Positions 37,656 through 45,448 of a stretch of DNA of 64,000 bases are shown here, in pieces. The stretch spans positions 124,001 through 188,000 of the forward strand of contig NZ_LXYG01000019.1 in assembly GCF_001650905.1 (NCBI RefSeq), in the 5' to 3' direction. Position numbers and translations under genes: made by a program. The stretch is from Balneola sp. EhC07 (GTDB taxonomy: Bacteria > Bacteroidota > Rhodothermia > Balneolales > Balneolaceae). Each line of letters begins with the position of its first letter. The stretch's first letter is position 1. The notes beneath the pieces are model-generated. The model saw nothing but the letters and a program-made list of their open reading frames with translations. It was not told the origin of the DNA and did not search any database.

Positions 37656-38390
37656 ATGAAACTATCTATGAAAATAAAATCACTGATACCACTAATTACG
37701 ATCATCATTACGCTGGGAGTTATCACTGCCAAAGCTCAGGAAACAAGAACCATGACTTTCGATGCTGCCACTTCTCTAATGCTTCAGGAATTTCAAGCCA
37801 TGTTAGTAGAGGAAGATGGAGAAATTAAAGTTAGTGTCAGAATGGGTAACTCTGATGAACCCGGCGATAAACTTGAACAGGGAGATTTTGTGATAATGAT
37901 GAATGGTAAAAGAACAAAAACTATTGCTGAGCTTCGGGAATTGTACGAGTCGTTGGCTAAAGATGAAGAAATAAAGATTGGAGTTCGTAGAGGGGAACAA
38001 CGATTCATTTTAAGGAAAAAGAAAGGAGATGCTCCTGAGGGTGGACCCAGAATGGTTATGAGAATGGATATGGAAGGTGATGGAGAAAGACCTACTATAA
38101 TTCCTGAATTGGGTCTTTTACTTTCTGATAACAATGATAATGTAACAATTCAGCGTGTCTTAGAACCATTGCTGCCTGAAGAATTTAAAGAGTTCGATCT
38201 ATCAGGATTCAGCATTTCTTCTATCAATAATGAAAAACCTACTGATGCCGAAAATGCTAAGCTTTTGATCGATGCAGTTGAAAACGGATCTGATCTAGCC
38301 CTCGTTTTTTCCAAACCTGATGACGAGATCAGCATAACCATCAAAAAGCCAAAATCTAAGGGAAACTTCAATTTCAGTACTGATGGATAA
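37656..38390 (+). CDS. Exported PDZ-domain protein
   Basis: 244 residues with a signal peptide of about 28 residues ending at AKAQE. Residues about 55-125 form a PDZ-like module (MGNSDEPGDKLEQGDFVIMMNGKRTKTIAELRELYESL...IKIGVRRGEQRFIL), and a second, weaker PDZ-like pattern with LEPLLPEEFKEFDL... and INNEKPTDAENAKLLID lies near 155-235. No protease domain is present, so it probably binds peptides or C-termini in the periplasm. It is the first gene divergent from the two-component pair and overlaps the next gene by 8 bases, indicating an operon. Confidence 0.8.
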   Translation: MKLSMKIKSLIPLITIIITLGVITAKAQETRTMTFDAATSLMLQEFQAMLVEEDGEIKVSVRMGNSDEPGDKLEQGDFVIMMNGKRTKTIAELRELYESLAKDEEIKIGVRRGEQRFILRKKKGDAPEGGPRMVMRMDMEGDGERPTIIPELGLLLSDNNDNVTIQRVLEPLLPEEFKEFDLSGFSISSINNEKPTDAENAKLLIDAVENGSDLALVFSKPDDEISITIKKPKSKGNFNFSTDG

Positions 38391-39882
38391 ATTCTTCTAC
38401 ATCTTATTGATAGCATTGGGAATTAGCTTGTTGATTCCGGAAAGTGTCACAGCTCAAACTCCTTTCCCGAATGCCCGGGATGATAGTTATCCTCTTTTGG
38501 GATTGAAGCGGGCAAAAAGTTCGTATGAACGTGCACTTAGTGAAATGAACCGAACTGAAGAGCTATTCAAAAAAGACCTGATTTCCAGAGAAGCTTTTGA
38601 ACACGCAAAAAATTCGTTTCTGGATGCTGAAGTCAATTATCAGCAATCACTATTGGTACTGCTTTTTGAGCAACAGTTTGTAAGTATTGTTAATGCTGTA
38701 AAATCTCAGGAAGAAAACGGAAAGAAAAAAGTTAGAGTAACACTGGCTAATACTTCCGGGGCAACAGCAGAGTTTTCGCAAATTGTTGATATGGAAGATG
38801 AGTTGTTTCGATCTCTTCAACCTGATGTGATTCACAATGTGTATGTATCGCTTGGTAATGATGACGGAGCCATTATTAGCAGCCCTTATGAGATCAAACT
38901 TTCTGAACTGCGTTCCGGTAGTCCTACTACAGTTGAGTTTGAATTACTACAAGATGTAGACGAAGCTACAGTTAATATCATCTACGGAAACGGTTCATCC
39001 AGAAATCCGAAAGTATTTCTTCAAAAAGATGCGTCTGCTAATAAAGTACTGATACAGTCAGAGCGTTTTTCGCAGGAAATTGAACTTGGCAGCGACGCTA
39101 CTTTCGGGCTTGGACTGGAATTATTCAGTGGTACAGATGATACCTATAAGCTTGAAGTTGTAAACCTTCCACAATCTGTAGCTCGCTATTTCAGCGAAGT
39201 TGGAGCACAAGGCAGAATCAGCCAGATCAAATTCACGGAAAGTAATAACACACGGCAAACCAACCTGAACATCTCGTTACCTGATCGTCCAACTGAAAAC
39301 GTGATCATGGATCAACCCATAGACTTCTTTGTTATGGCGGTACCTCAGGATGAAGTTACTGAAGTGAATGATCGCAGAGGAGAAATCTGGAATGAAGAAG
39401 AAGTTAAAGCCTTGGATGTTGGCTATGTGAAACTGGAAATGATCCCTAAAGGAGTCGGAAAATTAGTGATAAAAGCACCACAGCTTTTTAATACTGCTGA
39501 AGAAGGACAACCTGTCAATTTCACTTTTACTGTAGTAAATGAAGGTTCCAGACGATTGGATAACATCGAATTTGAAATGGATGCTCCGTTTCAATGGGAA
39601 AAAGCGGTAGATCCCGTTATCATTTCAGAACTGGGTATACGGGAAGAGAAAACGGTAACACTCACACTCACTCCACCTAGTGATGTAAGCGTGGGCAAAT
39701 ATGAAACCAGGTTAAGATCAACGTCATTATCTGACAACCAACCTGTTAATGCCGAAGACAAAACATTCACCGTTCAAATAAATGCAGAAGCAAGCATTCT
39801 GGGCACTTCACTGATTCTCTTTCTCATCATTGGGTTAGTAGGTGGATTGGTGTTTTTTGGAATTAAGTTATCGAGGAAGTGA
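38383..39882 (+). CDS. Envelope protein with adaptor-like alpha-hairpin, Ig-like domains and C-terminal anchor
   Basis: 499 residues. The signal peptide ends near VTAQT. Residues about 40-95 are a helical hairpin whose text (ELFKKDLISREAFEHAKNSF) closely resembles the alpha-hairpin of HlyD/RND membrane-fusion adaptors. The middle has beta-rich modules, and about 365-470 looks like a NEW3/CARDB-type Ig fold (NFTFTVVNEGSRRLDNIEFEM, LTLTPPSDVSVGKYETRLR). A single helix at 474-495 followed by LSRK would anchor it in the inner membrane with the bulk outside. It lies between the PDZ gene and the ABC genes, which suggests a periplasmic partner of the transporter. The combination is unfamiliar to me. 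Confidence 0.7.
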   Translation: MDKFFYILLIALGISLLIPESVTAQTPFPNARDDSYPLLGLKRAKSSYERALSEMNRTEELFKKDLISREAFEHAKNSFLDAEVNYQQSLLVLLFEQQFVSIVNAVKSQEENGKKKVRVTLANTSGATAEFSQIVDMEDELFRSLQPDVIHNVYVSLGNDDGAIISSPYEIKLSELRSGSPTTVEFELLQDVDEATVNIIYGNGSSRNPKVFLQKDASANKVLIQSERFSQEIELGSDATFGLGLELFSGTDDTYKLEVVNLPQSVARYFSEVGAQGRISQIKFTESNNTRQTNLNISLPDRPTENVIMDQPIDFFVMAVPQDEVTEVNDRRGEIWNEEEVKALDVGYVKLEMIPKGVGKLVIKAPQLFNTAEEGQPVNFTFTVVNEGSRRLDNIEFEMDAPFQWEKAVDPVIISELGIREEKTVTLTLTPPSDVSVGKYETRLRSTSLSDNQPVNAEDKTFTVQINAEASILGTSLILFLIIGLVGGLVFFGIKLSRK

Positions 39883-39926
39883 TGAGAAACAAAGTTGAAA
39901 TAAAAATCTAAATCAAAATTGCCTTC

Positions 39927-39988
39927 AGCTAACAGCATTCAGCTTTTGCAAGTCATTAACAAAAGCTGAATGCCGAATGCTGACAGCT
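39927..39988. repeat. Nested inverted repeat inside the ABC locus
   Basis: GCATTCAGCTTTT (39935-39947) is the exact reverse complement of 39961-39973, and the outer AGCTAACAGCATTC (39927-39940) pairs imperfectly with GAATGCTGACAGCT (39975-39988). It lies 15 bases before the ABC ATPase ATG. AGCTGAATGC-type units are common dispersed repeats, but in mRNA it would form a strong hairpin. Confidence 0.75.
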
Positions 39989-40002
39989 CAAATCACAACA
40001 CT

Positions 40003-40794
40003 ATGGAAACTGCAAACGAAACAATCAAACAAGCTCCTTTACTGGAAGCCCGAAATCTTACCAAGGTCTATGAAGATGGCGTAAAAGCTTTGGATAATCT
40101 GAATATCAAGGTAATGCCGGGCGAAATTTATGCCATGCTGGGCGGGAACGGTGCCGGAAAAACAACTACCATCAATATTTTTCTGGATTTTATCCAGCCA
40201 ACAAGTGGAAATGCGTTCATAAATGGGATTGATTCAAATTCAGATCCTTTGGAAGCAAAAAAGAACGTGGCTTTCGTTTCTGAAAACGTTCAACTCTATC
40301 CGAATTTTACTGCCTTGCAGAATATTGATTTCTTTGTTCGATTGGGTGGCAAGAGTAACTATAAAAGATCAGATTACGAAAATGCATTAACAAGAGTAGG
40401 TCTTCAAAGCGAAGCGTTTGATAAAAAACTGAGAGATTTCTCAAAAGGAATGCGCCAAAAATGCGGAATTGCTATCGCCATTCTGAAAAATGCACCTGCA
40501 ATTTTATTGGATGAGCCTACATCAGGATTAGATCCAAAAGCCGGAAAAGAGTTCACAAAACTGATCGGTGAATTGAGAGATGAAGGAAAAGCAATTCTTA
40601 TGAGTACGCACGACATCTTCAGAGCTAAAGAGATTTCTGATCATGTTGGGATTTTGAATAACGGGGAATTGGTTGCTCAACGAACGAACGCGGAGCTTAA
40701 AGGCGTAAATCTCGAACAACTATATGTTGAGTACATGGCCGGGTATATGGAAGAAACGAATCAAAACCTTGTATTAACGAATGATCTGAACTAA
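40003..40794 (+). CDS. ABC transporter ATP-binding protein
   Basis: 263 residues from the ATG at 40003. The alternative start at 39970 would begin inside the inverted repeat and is unlikely. Walker A GGNGAGKTTT, signature DFSKGMRQKCGIA, Walker B AILLDEPTSGLD and the switch His in STHD are intact. The domain type is that of DrrA/NatA/GldA-like ATPases that serve ABC-2 exporters. It precedes the two permease genes and would energise a heterodimer of them. A second short hairpin separates it from the first permease. Confidence 0.93.
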   Translation: METANETIKQAPLLEARNLTKVYEDGVKALDNLNIKVMPGEIYAMLGGNGAGKTTTINIFLDFIQPTSGNAFINGIDSNSDPLEAKKNVAFVSENVQLYPNFTALQNIDFFVRLGGKSNYKRSDYENALTRVGLQSEAFDKKLRDFSKGMRQKCGIAIAILKNAPAILLDEPTSGLDPKAGKEFTKLIGELRDEGKAILMSTHDIFRAKEISDHVGILNNGELVAQRTNAELKGVNLEQLYVEYMAGYMEETNQNLVLTNDLN

Positions 40795-40805
40795 AAATAT
40801 TAATC

Positions 40806-40844
40806 GTTATTTGTTGATGGCAGTTTATCCAATGAACAAATAAC
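40806..40844. repeat. Inverted repeat between ATPase and first permease genes
   Basis: GTTATTTGTT (40806-40815) is the exact reverse complement of AACAAATAAC (40835-40844). It occupies most of the 65-base gap. It could modulate downstream expression or simply be a dispersed repeat. Confidence 0.6.
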
Positions 40845-40859
40845 AAATCCCAAATAACA

Positions 40860-42275
40860 ATGTTCAAACTAATATTTATAAAAGAACTCAAGGAAATTCT
40901 GCAGAGTAGTCGATTTACGATCAGTTTTGCAGTGTGTTCACTGTTGATCATTCTGTCTTTCTTTATGGGAGCGCAGAACTATCTATCAGGAAAAGCTCAG
41001 TATGAAGCAGCCAAACAAGAAAATTATAATCAGATCGCAGCTAATACTGAATGGATGAGTGTTAATCACAGTATCATGCTTCCACCCCAACCACTAATGG
41101 CTTTGGTTACCGGAATTTCGAATGATATTGGAAGAGATATTGAAGTGCGGGGCCGTGGAGAACTTTCTGCCCAAAACACACGATTCAATGACGAACCTAT
41201 TTTTGCGATTTTCAGATTTATGGATCTTGAATTCATTTTTGGGGTGATCCTTTCACTGTTTGCGATCATTTTTGCTTATGATGCCATCAATGGTGAGAAG
41301 GTAAGTGGCACGCTAAAACTCTGTTTCTCCAATTCCGTTTCCAGAGCCTCCTTTATTGCAGGGAAACTGGCAGGGTCTTTTGTGGGGCTTTCCATTGCTC
41401 TCATTATTCCGCTCTTAATCGGATGTGCTTTGCTCCCGGTGCTCGGAGTAAATCTTTCGAGTGATGAATGGTTGAGATTGGGTATAATTCTGATTTCAGG
41501 ACTTGCATATTTTGGGTTATTTCTGGCTTTGACCATTGGTATTTCCGCTATGACCAATAAACCATCAAATTCCTTTTTGATCGGTTTGGTAGTATGGATC
41601 TTTGCGGTGTTGATCACTCCAAGAGCTTCCGTTTTGATTTCAGGAAGAATGGTTGAAGTACCAAATGTTGACGAAATTACATCAGAGAAAAACAGATATC
41701 GATTTCAGTTATTTGCCGATGATCGCCCTAAGATGGCGGATTTCTCTGTTCCTGAAGGAACGGAACCTCACCTTGTAATGCAGGAGTTCTCAAAATTTAT
41801 GAATGAGCTTTCTGAAGAACGTGCCAGAAAAACGGAAATATTTGAAGAGAAAATCAATGAGCAGTACATCAATAAAAAGAGGCAGCAAGAGCGTTTGGCG
41901 TTATCGCTATCAAGAATTTCTCCTACCTCGGTATTCAGCTTGGCAACAACTGAACTTGCAGGTACTTCTTTAGGACTTCAAAACAGATACATGGACTCTG
42001 CTCAGGACTATCAGCAAGTGTATAATGATTTTATGACTGAAAAAACCGGAAGCGGTGGAATGACAGGATTCAGGATGATTATACGATCAAGTGATGATTC
42101 CGGCGAAGAACCTGAAACTATTGATGCATCGGAACTACCGGAGTTTGAATTCCAAAAAGCAACTTTATCATCAGCGGCAAATAGGAGTTTAATCGATCTG
42201 GGACTGCTGATTCTTTTCAACGTCGTTTTCTTTGGAGGAGCTTTCTTCGCCTTCCTAAAATACGACCTACGTTAA
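40860..42275 (+). CDS. ABC-2 type transporter permease, paralog 1
   Basis: 471 residues. Membrane helices near 18-38, 125-148, 165-195, 205-230, 238-258 and 445-465. An extracytoplasmic loop of about 85 residues follows helix 1 (QNYLSGKAQYEAAKQ...), and about 180 residues with coiled-coil character lie before the last helix (EERARKTEIFEEKINEQYINKKRQQERLALSLSRISPTS). This is the fold of ABC permeases with large periplasmic insertions. The core motif FAYDAINGEKVSGTLKLCFSNSVSRASFIAGK is the membrane-entry ABC-2 signature. It is homologous throughout to the next gene, so the pair probably forms a heterodimer. Confidence 0.88.
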   Translation: MFKLIFIKELKEILQSSRFTISFAVCSLLIILSFFMGAQNYLSGKAQYEAAKQENYNQIAANTEWMSVNHSIMLPPQPLMALVTGISNDIGRDIEVRGRGELSAQNTRFNDEPIFAIFRFMDLEFIFGVILSLFAIIFAYDAINGEKVSGTLKLCFSNSVSRASFIAGKLAGSFVGLSIALIIPLLIGCALLPVLGVNLSSDEWLRLGIILISGLAYFGLFLALTIGISAMTNKPSNSFLIGLVVWIFAVLITPRASVLISGRMVEVPNVDEITSEKNRYRFQLFADDRPKMADFSVPEGTEPHLVMQEFSKFMNELSEERARKTEIFEEKINEQYINKKRQQERLALSLSRISPTSVFSLATTELAGTSLGLQNRYMDSAQDYQQVYNDFMTEKTGSGGMTGFRMIIRSSDDSGEEPETIDASELPEFEFQKATLSSAANRSLIDLGLLILFNVVFFGGAFFAFLKYDLR

Positions 42276-42299
42276 TTAAAACGATTCAAGGATTTTATC

Positions 42300-43766
42300 A
42301 TGATTAAACTATTGATCGAAAAAGAACTAAAAAATATTCTTCTGAGCCCGAAATTTGCAGCTACTTTTCTGGTTTGTTCAATCTTAATTTTAACCAGTGT
42401 CTATATTGGGGTTCAGGAATATCATACAGCGGTTGCCCAATATGAGGCAAACCAGCAAATCGCTACTCAAGATATAGCACAAGCCACAAATTGGGGAAGC
42501 GTTCGAAACCAAGTACACAGAAAACCTAATCCCATGCAGGTTTTTGTATCCGGCTTACATTTTGATGTGGGACGCGTTTCCAGAATTTCAGGATCTCAGG
42601 ATGTGAAACTCATTCGCAGTCCATATTCTGATGAGACACTTTTCGCATTATTCAGATTCATTGATCTTACATTTATTGTACAGGTTGTATTATCACTATT
42701 TGCCATTTTATTTACATACGATGCTATTAATGGTGAAAGAGAAAACGGAACACTGAAACTGGCTTTTGCTAATTCTGTTTCCAGAGCAAGCTACCTGATC
42801 TCCAAATTTGCAGGTGTTTGGATTGGGCTTATTGTCCCACTATTAATTCCAATTCTGATCGCTTTACTTGTTACAACGCTGATGGGAGTTCCAATTTCCG
42901 GCGGTGATTGGGCAAGCATTTCCGGTTTTATAGGGCTGTCCATTTTGTATGTTACCTTCTTTATTGGGATTGGATTATTAGTTTCCTCCATCACCAGAAA
43001 ATCATCGTTATCATTTCTGCTTCTTTTAGTGATTTGGATCGGTGGAGTTCTGATCTTGCCAAGAATGAGTGTAATGGCTTCCGGTCAAATAGTGGAGGTA
43101 GAATCCATTGCCCAATTAGAAGCAAAACAAGAAGCCTACCAAAAAGCGCGGTGGGATGAATATTCTTCAACTATTTCTAAAACTTGGCGAGAAAGATCGC
43201 AGGAAATGGAAGGAATGGATGAAGCAGAACGCCAGGCTTATCGTGATGAAAGAGAGTGGGACTGGTTGGAAGAAGACGATGCCGCACGAAAGCAAGTTCA
43301 ATTAGATATCACCGATAATAACAGAAAATTGATCGAAGAAACGATGAACCAGAAGAAGCTTCAGGAAAGGGTAGCATTCAGTTTGGCAAGGATCTCTCCT
43401 GCTTCTTCCTTTCGTTTAGCTGCAATGAATATTGCAGGAACCGATATCGATATGAAATCCAGATATGAAGAAAGTATGAGAGGTTATCGAGACGACTTCA
43501 CAGCCTATACTCAAAAAAAGCAAGCAGAGTCGGGAACTCGAAACGGTTTCAACATTAATATAGATTCTGATTCGGGTGTAAAAATTGATTTTGGAAGAGA
43601 TGATCAAACACTGGATACCAGCGAAATGCCTCAATATTCAGCACCTGTATTGACAGCCGGATCAACTCTCTCTAAAAGTGTCTTGGACTTTGGGCTTTTG
43701 GGGATCTTTATCATCCTTACTTTCGCAGGAACATTCGTTTCTTTTTTAAGATACGATATGAGGTAA
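42300..43766 (+). CDS. ABC-2 type transporter permease, paralog 2
   Basis: 488 residues, the same architecture as the preceding permease: helix 1 near 18-38, a periplasmic loop starting YHTAVAQYEANQQ, FTYDAINGERENGTLKLAFANSVSRASYLISK, and a longer acidic coiled segment near 260-350 (EMEGMDEAERQAYRDERE) before LSRISPASSFRLAAMNIAGTD. It starts 24 bases after paralog 1 and ends the locus; a hairpin follows its stop. A duplicated permease gene that diverged in the insertion suggests asymmetric subunits around a shared substrate path. Confidence 0.88.
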   Translation: MIKLLIEKELKNILLSPKFAATFLVCSILILTSVYIGVQEYHTAVAQYEANQQIATQDIAQATNWGSVRNQVHRKPNPMQVFVSGLHFDVGRVSRISGSQDVKLIRSPYSDETLFALFRFIDLTFIVQVVLSLFAILFTYDAINGERENGTLKLAFANSVSRASYLISKFAGVWIGLIVPLLIPILIALLVTTLMGVPISGGDWASISGFIGLSILYVTFFIGIGLLVSSITRKSSLSFLLLLVIWIGGVLILPRMSVMASGQIVEVESIAQLEAKQEAYQKARWDEYSSTISKTWRERSQEMEGMDEAERQAYRDEREWDWLEEDDAARKQVQLDITDNNRKLIEETMNQKKLQERVAFSLARISPASSFRLAAMNIAGTDIDMKSRYEESMRGYRDDFTAYTQKKQAESGTRNGFNINIDSDSGVKIDFGRDDQTLDTSEMPQYSAPVLTAGSTLSKSVLDFGLLGIFIILTFAGTFVSFLRYDMR

Positions 43767-43777
43767 ATAAATTTAAC

Positions 43778-43817
43778 GGAATGAGAGACTGCTTTTATGA
43801 TTGCAGTTTGTCATTCC
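43778..43817. terminator. Hairpin between convergent permease and hydrolase genes
   Basis: GGAATGAGAGACTGC (43778-43792) pairs with GCAGTTTGTCATTCC (43803-43817) at 13 of 15 positions around TTTTATGATT. The right arm includes the last codons of the minus-strand hydrolase gene. Confidence 0.7.
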
Positions 43818-45291
43818 AATTTTCAATATTAATCCTCAGTTTACCTTTAAACCCTTTTTTTGAAGTTAACGGAACAAACATCCCTTTTTCACCTGTCTGG
43901 AATTCTTTTCCTCTTTTTTCTCCCCATTCTTCGTCAGTTAAAATATATCTTAGATTCCATCCGGTTTTACTCGATGTAGCTCTTACTGCCAGCTTTTGTC
44001 TGTAAATATTTTCTTCCGGAATCCTTTTATCAAAAAACAGTGCTTTTTCAATTCTATATTCCGTTGTCCGAACGGCAACATCTGCCGAAAATACCATTGT
44101 CTTACTTTTAGCCAAGGTGATTTTTTTTGTATCTAAAAAGACAGAAAATATTATCGGTGAGCGGGGTTTCTCCAAATTTAATTCCGCTGGCTTAAATAAT
44201 TCATCGAATGTACGTAGTATAGCGGAATTAGTGCCTACACTCCTTTCCGATAGCTTGTACGTAAAAGCTCCTCTTGGCATTACAACAGATTCGAAATAAT
44301 ATGACACTCTGATCTCTTTTTTCGCTTCATATGCCTTTTTAACAGTTGGCGGTAATGGTAAGTTATCGACTTCAATTGTACCGGTAACTAAATTACTTCC
44401 AAATAGAAACCTTACTAAATTCTGATATCCTTCTTCTGAATTAACCAATCCATAATGTCCACTGTGGCTATGATATGTAAAAGCTCTTGGGGCATTCTTT
44501 ACAGTGGCGTTCTTTATCTTTACTAATCCATCACTCATCGGTCCAACTGCATATCGCGCAGCGCTATAATCGCGATGATTTGTACCTACAAGACAAAAGA
44601 ATTTCTTAGGATCGAATTTACCTTCCAATGAATTGACTTGACTCGAATTCCTGTCTAAATCTAAATACTTGGCAATATGCTTTCGATTAAAATTATTAAT
44701 ATCCCAAATACCTAAAAAAGAAGGGACGTTAATTCCTCTTAGTTCTATTCCATTATGAGGTGTTCCATAAGTAAACACTTTATCAACCAGTTTCTTCACT
44801 TCAGGAGTTGATATGCCATCATTTTGCAAAAAACAACGAGCAATGAGTCCCCCCATTGAATGAGCAACTAAATAGACTTTGAAATTTTTCTTTGCCTCTT
44901 CATTATCACCACAGACCTGATTTCTAACCTTTATGATCAATTCCTCCAATCCTTTTGCAGCTTCCGGAATGGATGCTGTTTGCCCTGTCCCTAGATCAGG
45001 ATCAGCTTGCTCGTAATAGCGATAGATAATTATACTCTTATTAGGTATTGATCCTTCTTTATCTCTTCCGTTTATATAATAGTCTGTGTACCCATAATCT
45101 TTCATTAGCCTGATCAAAGGAGACTCAAAAATGTGCTTTGTGACCGAGCCATCCCATTCCTGCCTTATTTTTGTAGACCCAAGATTAAATCCCATATATG
45201 GTGTTGCTACGGTATCTTTTATTTCTTGTGATCTCATTGCATAACCGCGAATGTAAATAATAGGATGATAGGGATGAATTGAGTTTTTCAT
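43795..45291 (-). CDS. Alpha/beta hydrolase, lipase/PGAP1-like
   Basis: 498 residues. HPIIYIRGYA near 9-18 is the oxyanion-hole strand and VYLVAHSMGGLIARCFL gives the nucleophile elbow with S145. SHSGHYGLVNS near 290-300 probably holds the catalytic His. The C-terminal ~190 residues are beta-rich and I do not recognise them. There is no signal peptide, unlike most bacterial lipases, so it is cytoplasmic or exported by a non-Sec route. The gene lies after a terminator and is transcribed alone. Confidence 0.78.
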   Translation of the reverse strand: MKNSIHPYHPIIYIRGYAMRSQEIKDTVATPYMGFNLGSTKIRQEWDGSVTKHIFESPLIRLMKDYGYTDYYINGRDKEGSIPNKSIIIYRYYEQADPDLGTGQTASIPEAAKGLEELIIKVRNQVCGDNEEAKKNFKVYLVAHSMGGLIARCFLQNDGISTPEVKKLVDKVFTYGTPHNGIELRGINVPSFLGIWDINNFNRKHIAKYLDLDRNSSQVNSLEGKFDPKKFFCLVGTNHRDYSAARYAVGPMSDGLVKIKNATVKNAPRAFTYHSHSGHYGLVNSEEGYQNLVRFLFGSNLVTGTIEVDNLPLPPTVKKAYEAKKEIRVSYYFESVVMPRGAFTYKLSERSVGTNSAILRTFDELFKPAELNLEKPRSPIIFSVFLDTKKITLAKSKTMVFSADVAVRTTEYRIEKALFFDKRIPEENIYRQKLAVRATSSKTGWNLRYILTDEEWGEKRGKEFQTGEKGMFVPLTSKKGFKGKLRINIENWNDKLQS

Positions 45292-45380
45292 AACAATGCT
45301 CCATAATTTTTGTTATTTATCCATAAAAGCAAGATTAGTATAAGTATAGAACAAAAATTATTTCAAAATTCCTAAATACA

Positions 45381-45410
45381 AAAAAGCCCCACATTCCTGC
45401 AGGGCTTTTT
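45381..45410 (-). terminator. Terminator of the large lipoprotein gene
   Basis: AAAAAGCCC (45381-45389) pairs with GGGCTTTTT (45402-45410). Read on the minus strand it comes just after the stop at 45449 and ends in a T-run; its symmetry would also stop plus-strand transcripts. Confidence 0.85.
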
Positions 45411-45448
45411 AAGTGTTTAGTGTATCAACTAATTACTAACTATGTAAG

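Noticed and set aside
40003-43766. Gliding motility GldA/GldF/GldG exporter
   Set aside because: The ATPase is similar in type, but the permeases have coiled periplasmic inserts unlike GldF, and no GldG-like gene follows.
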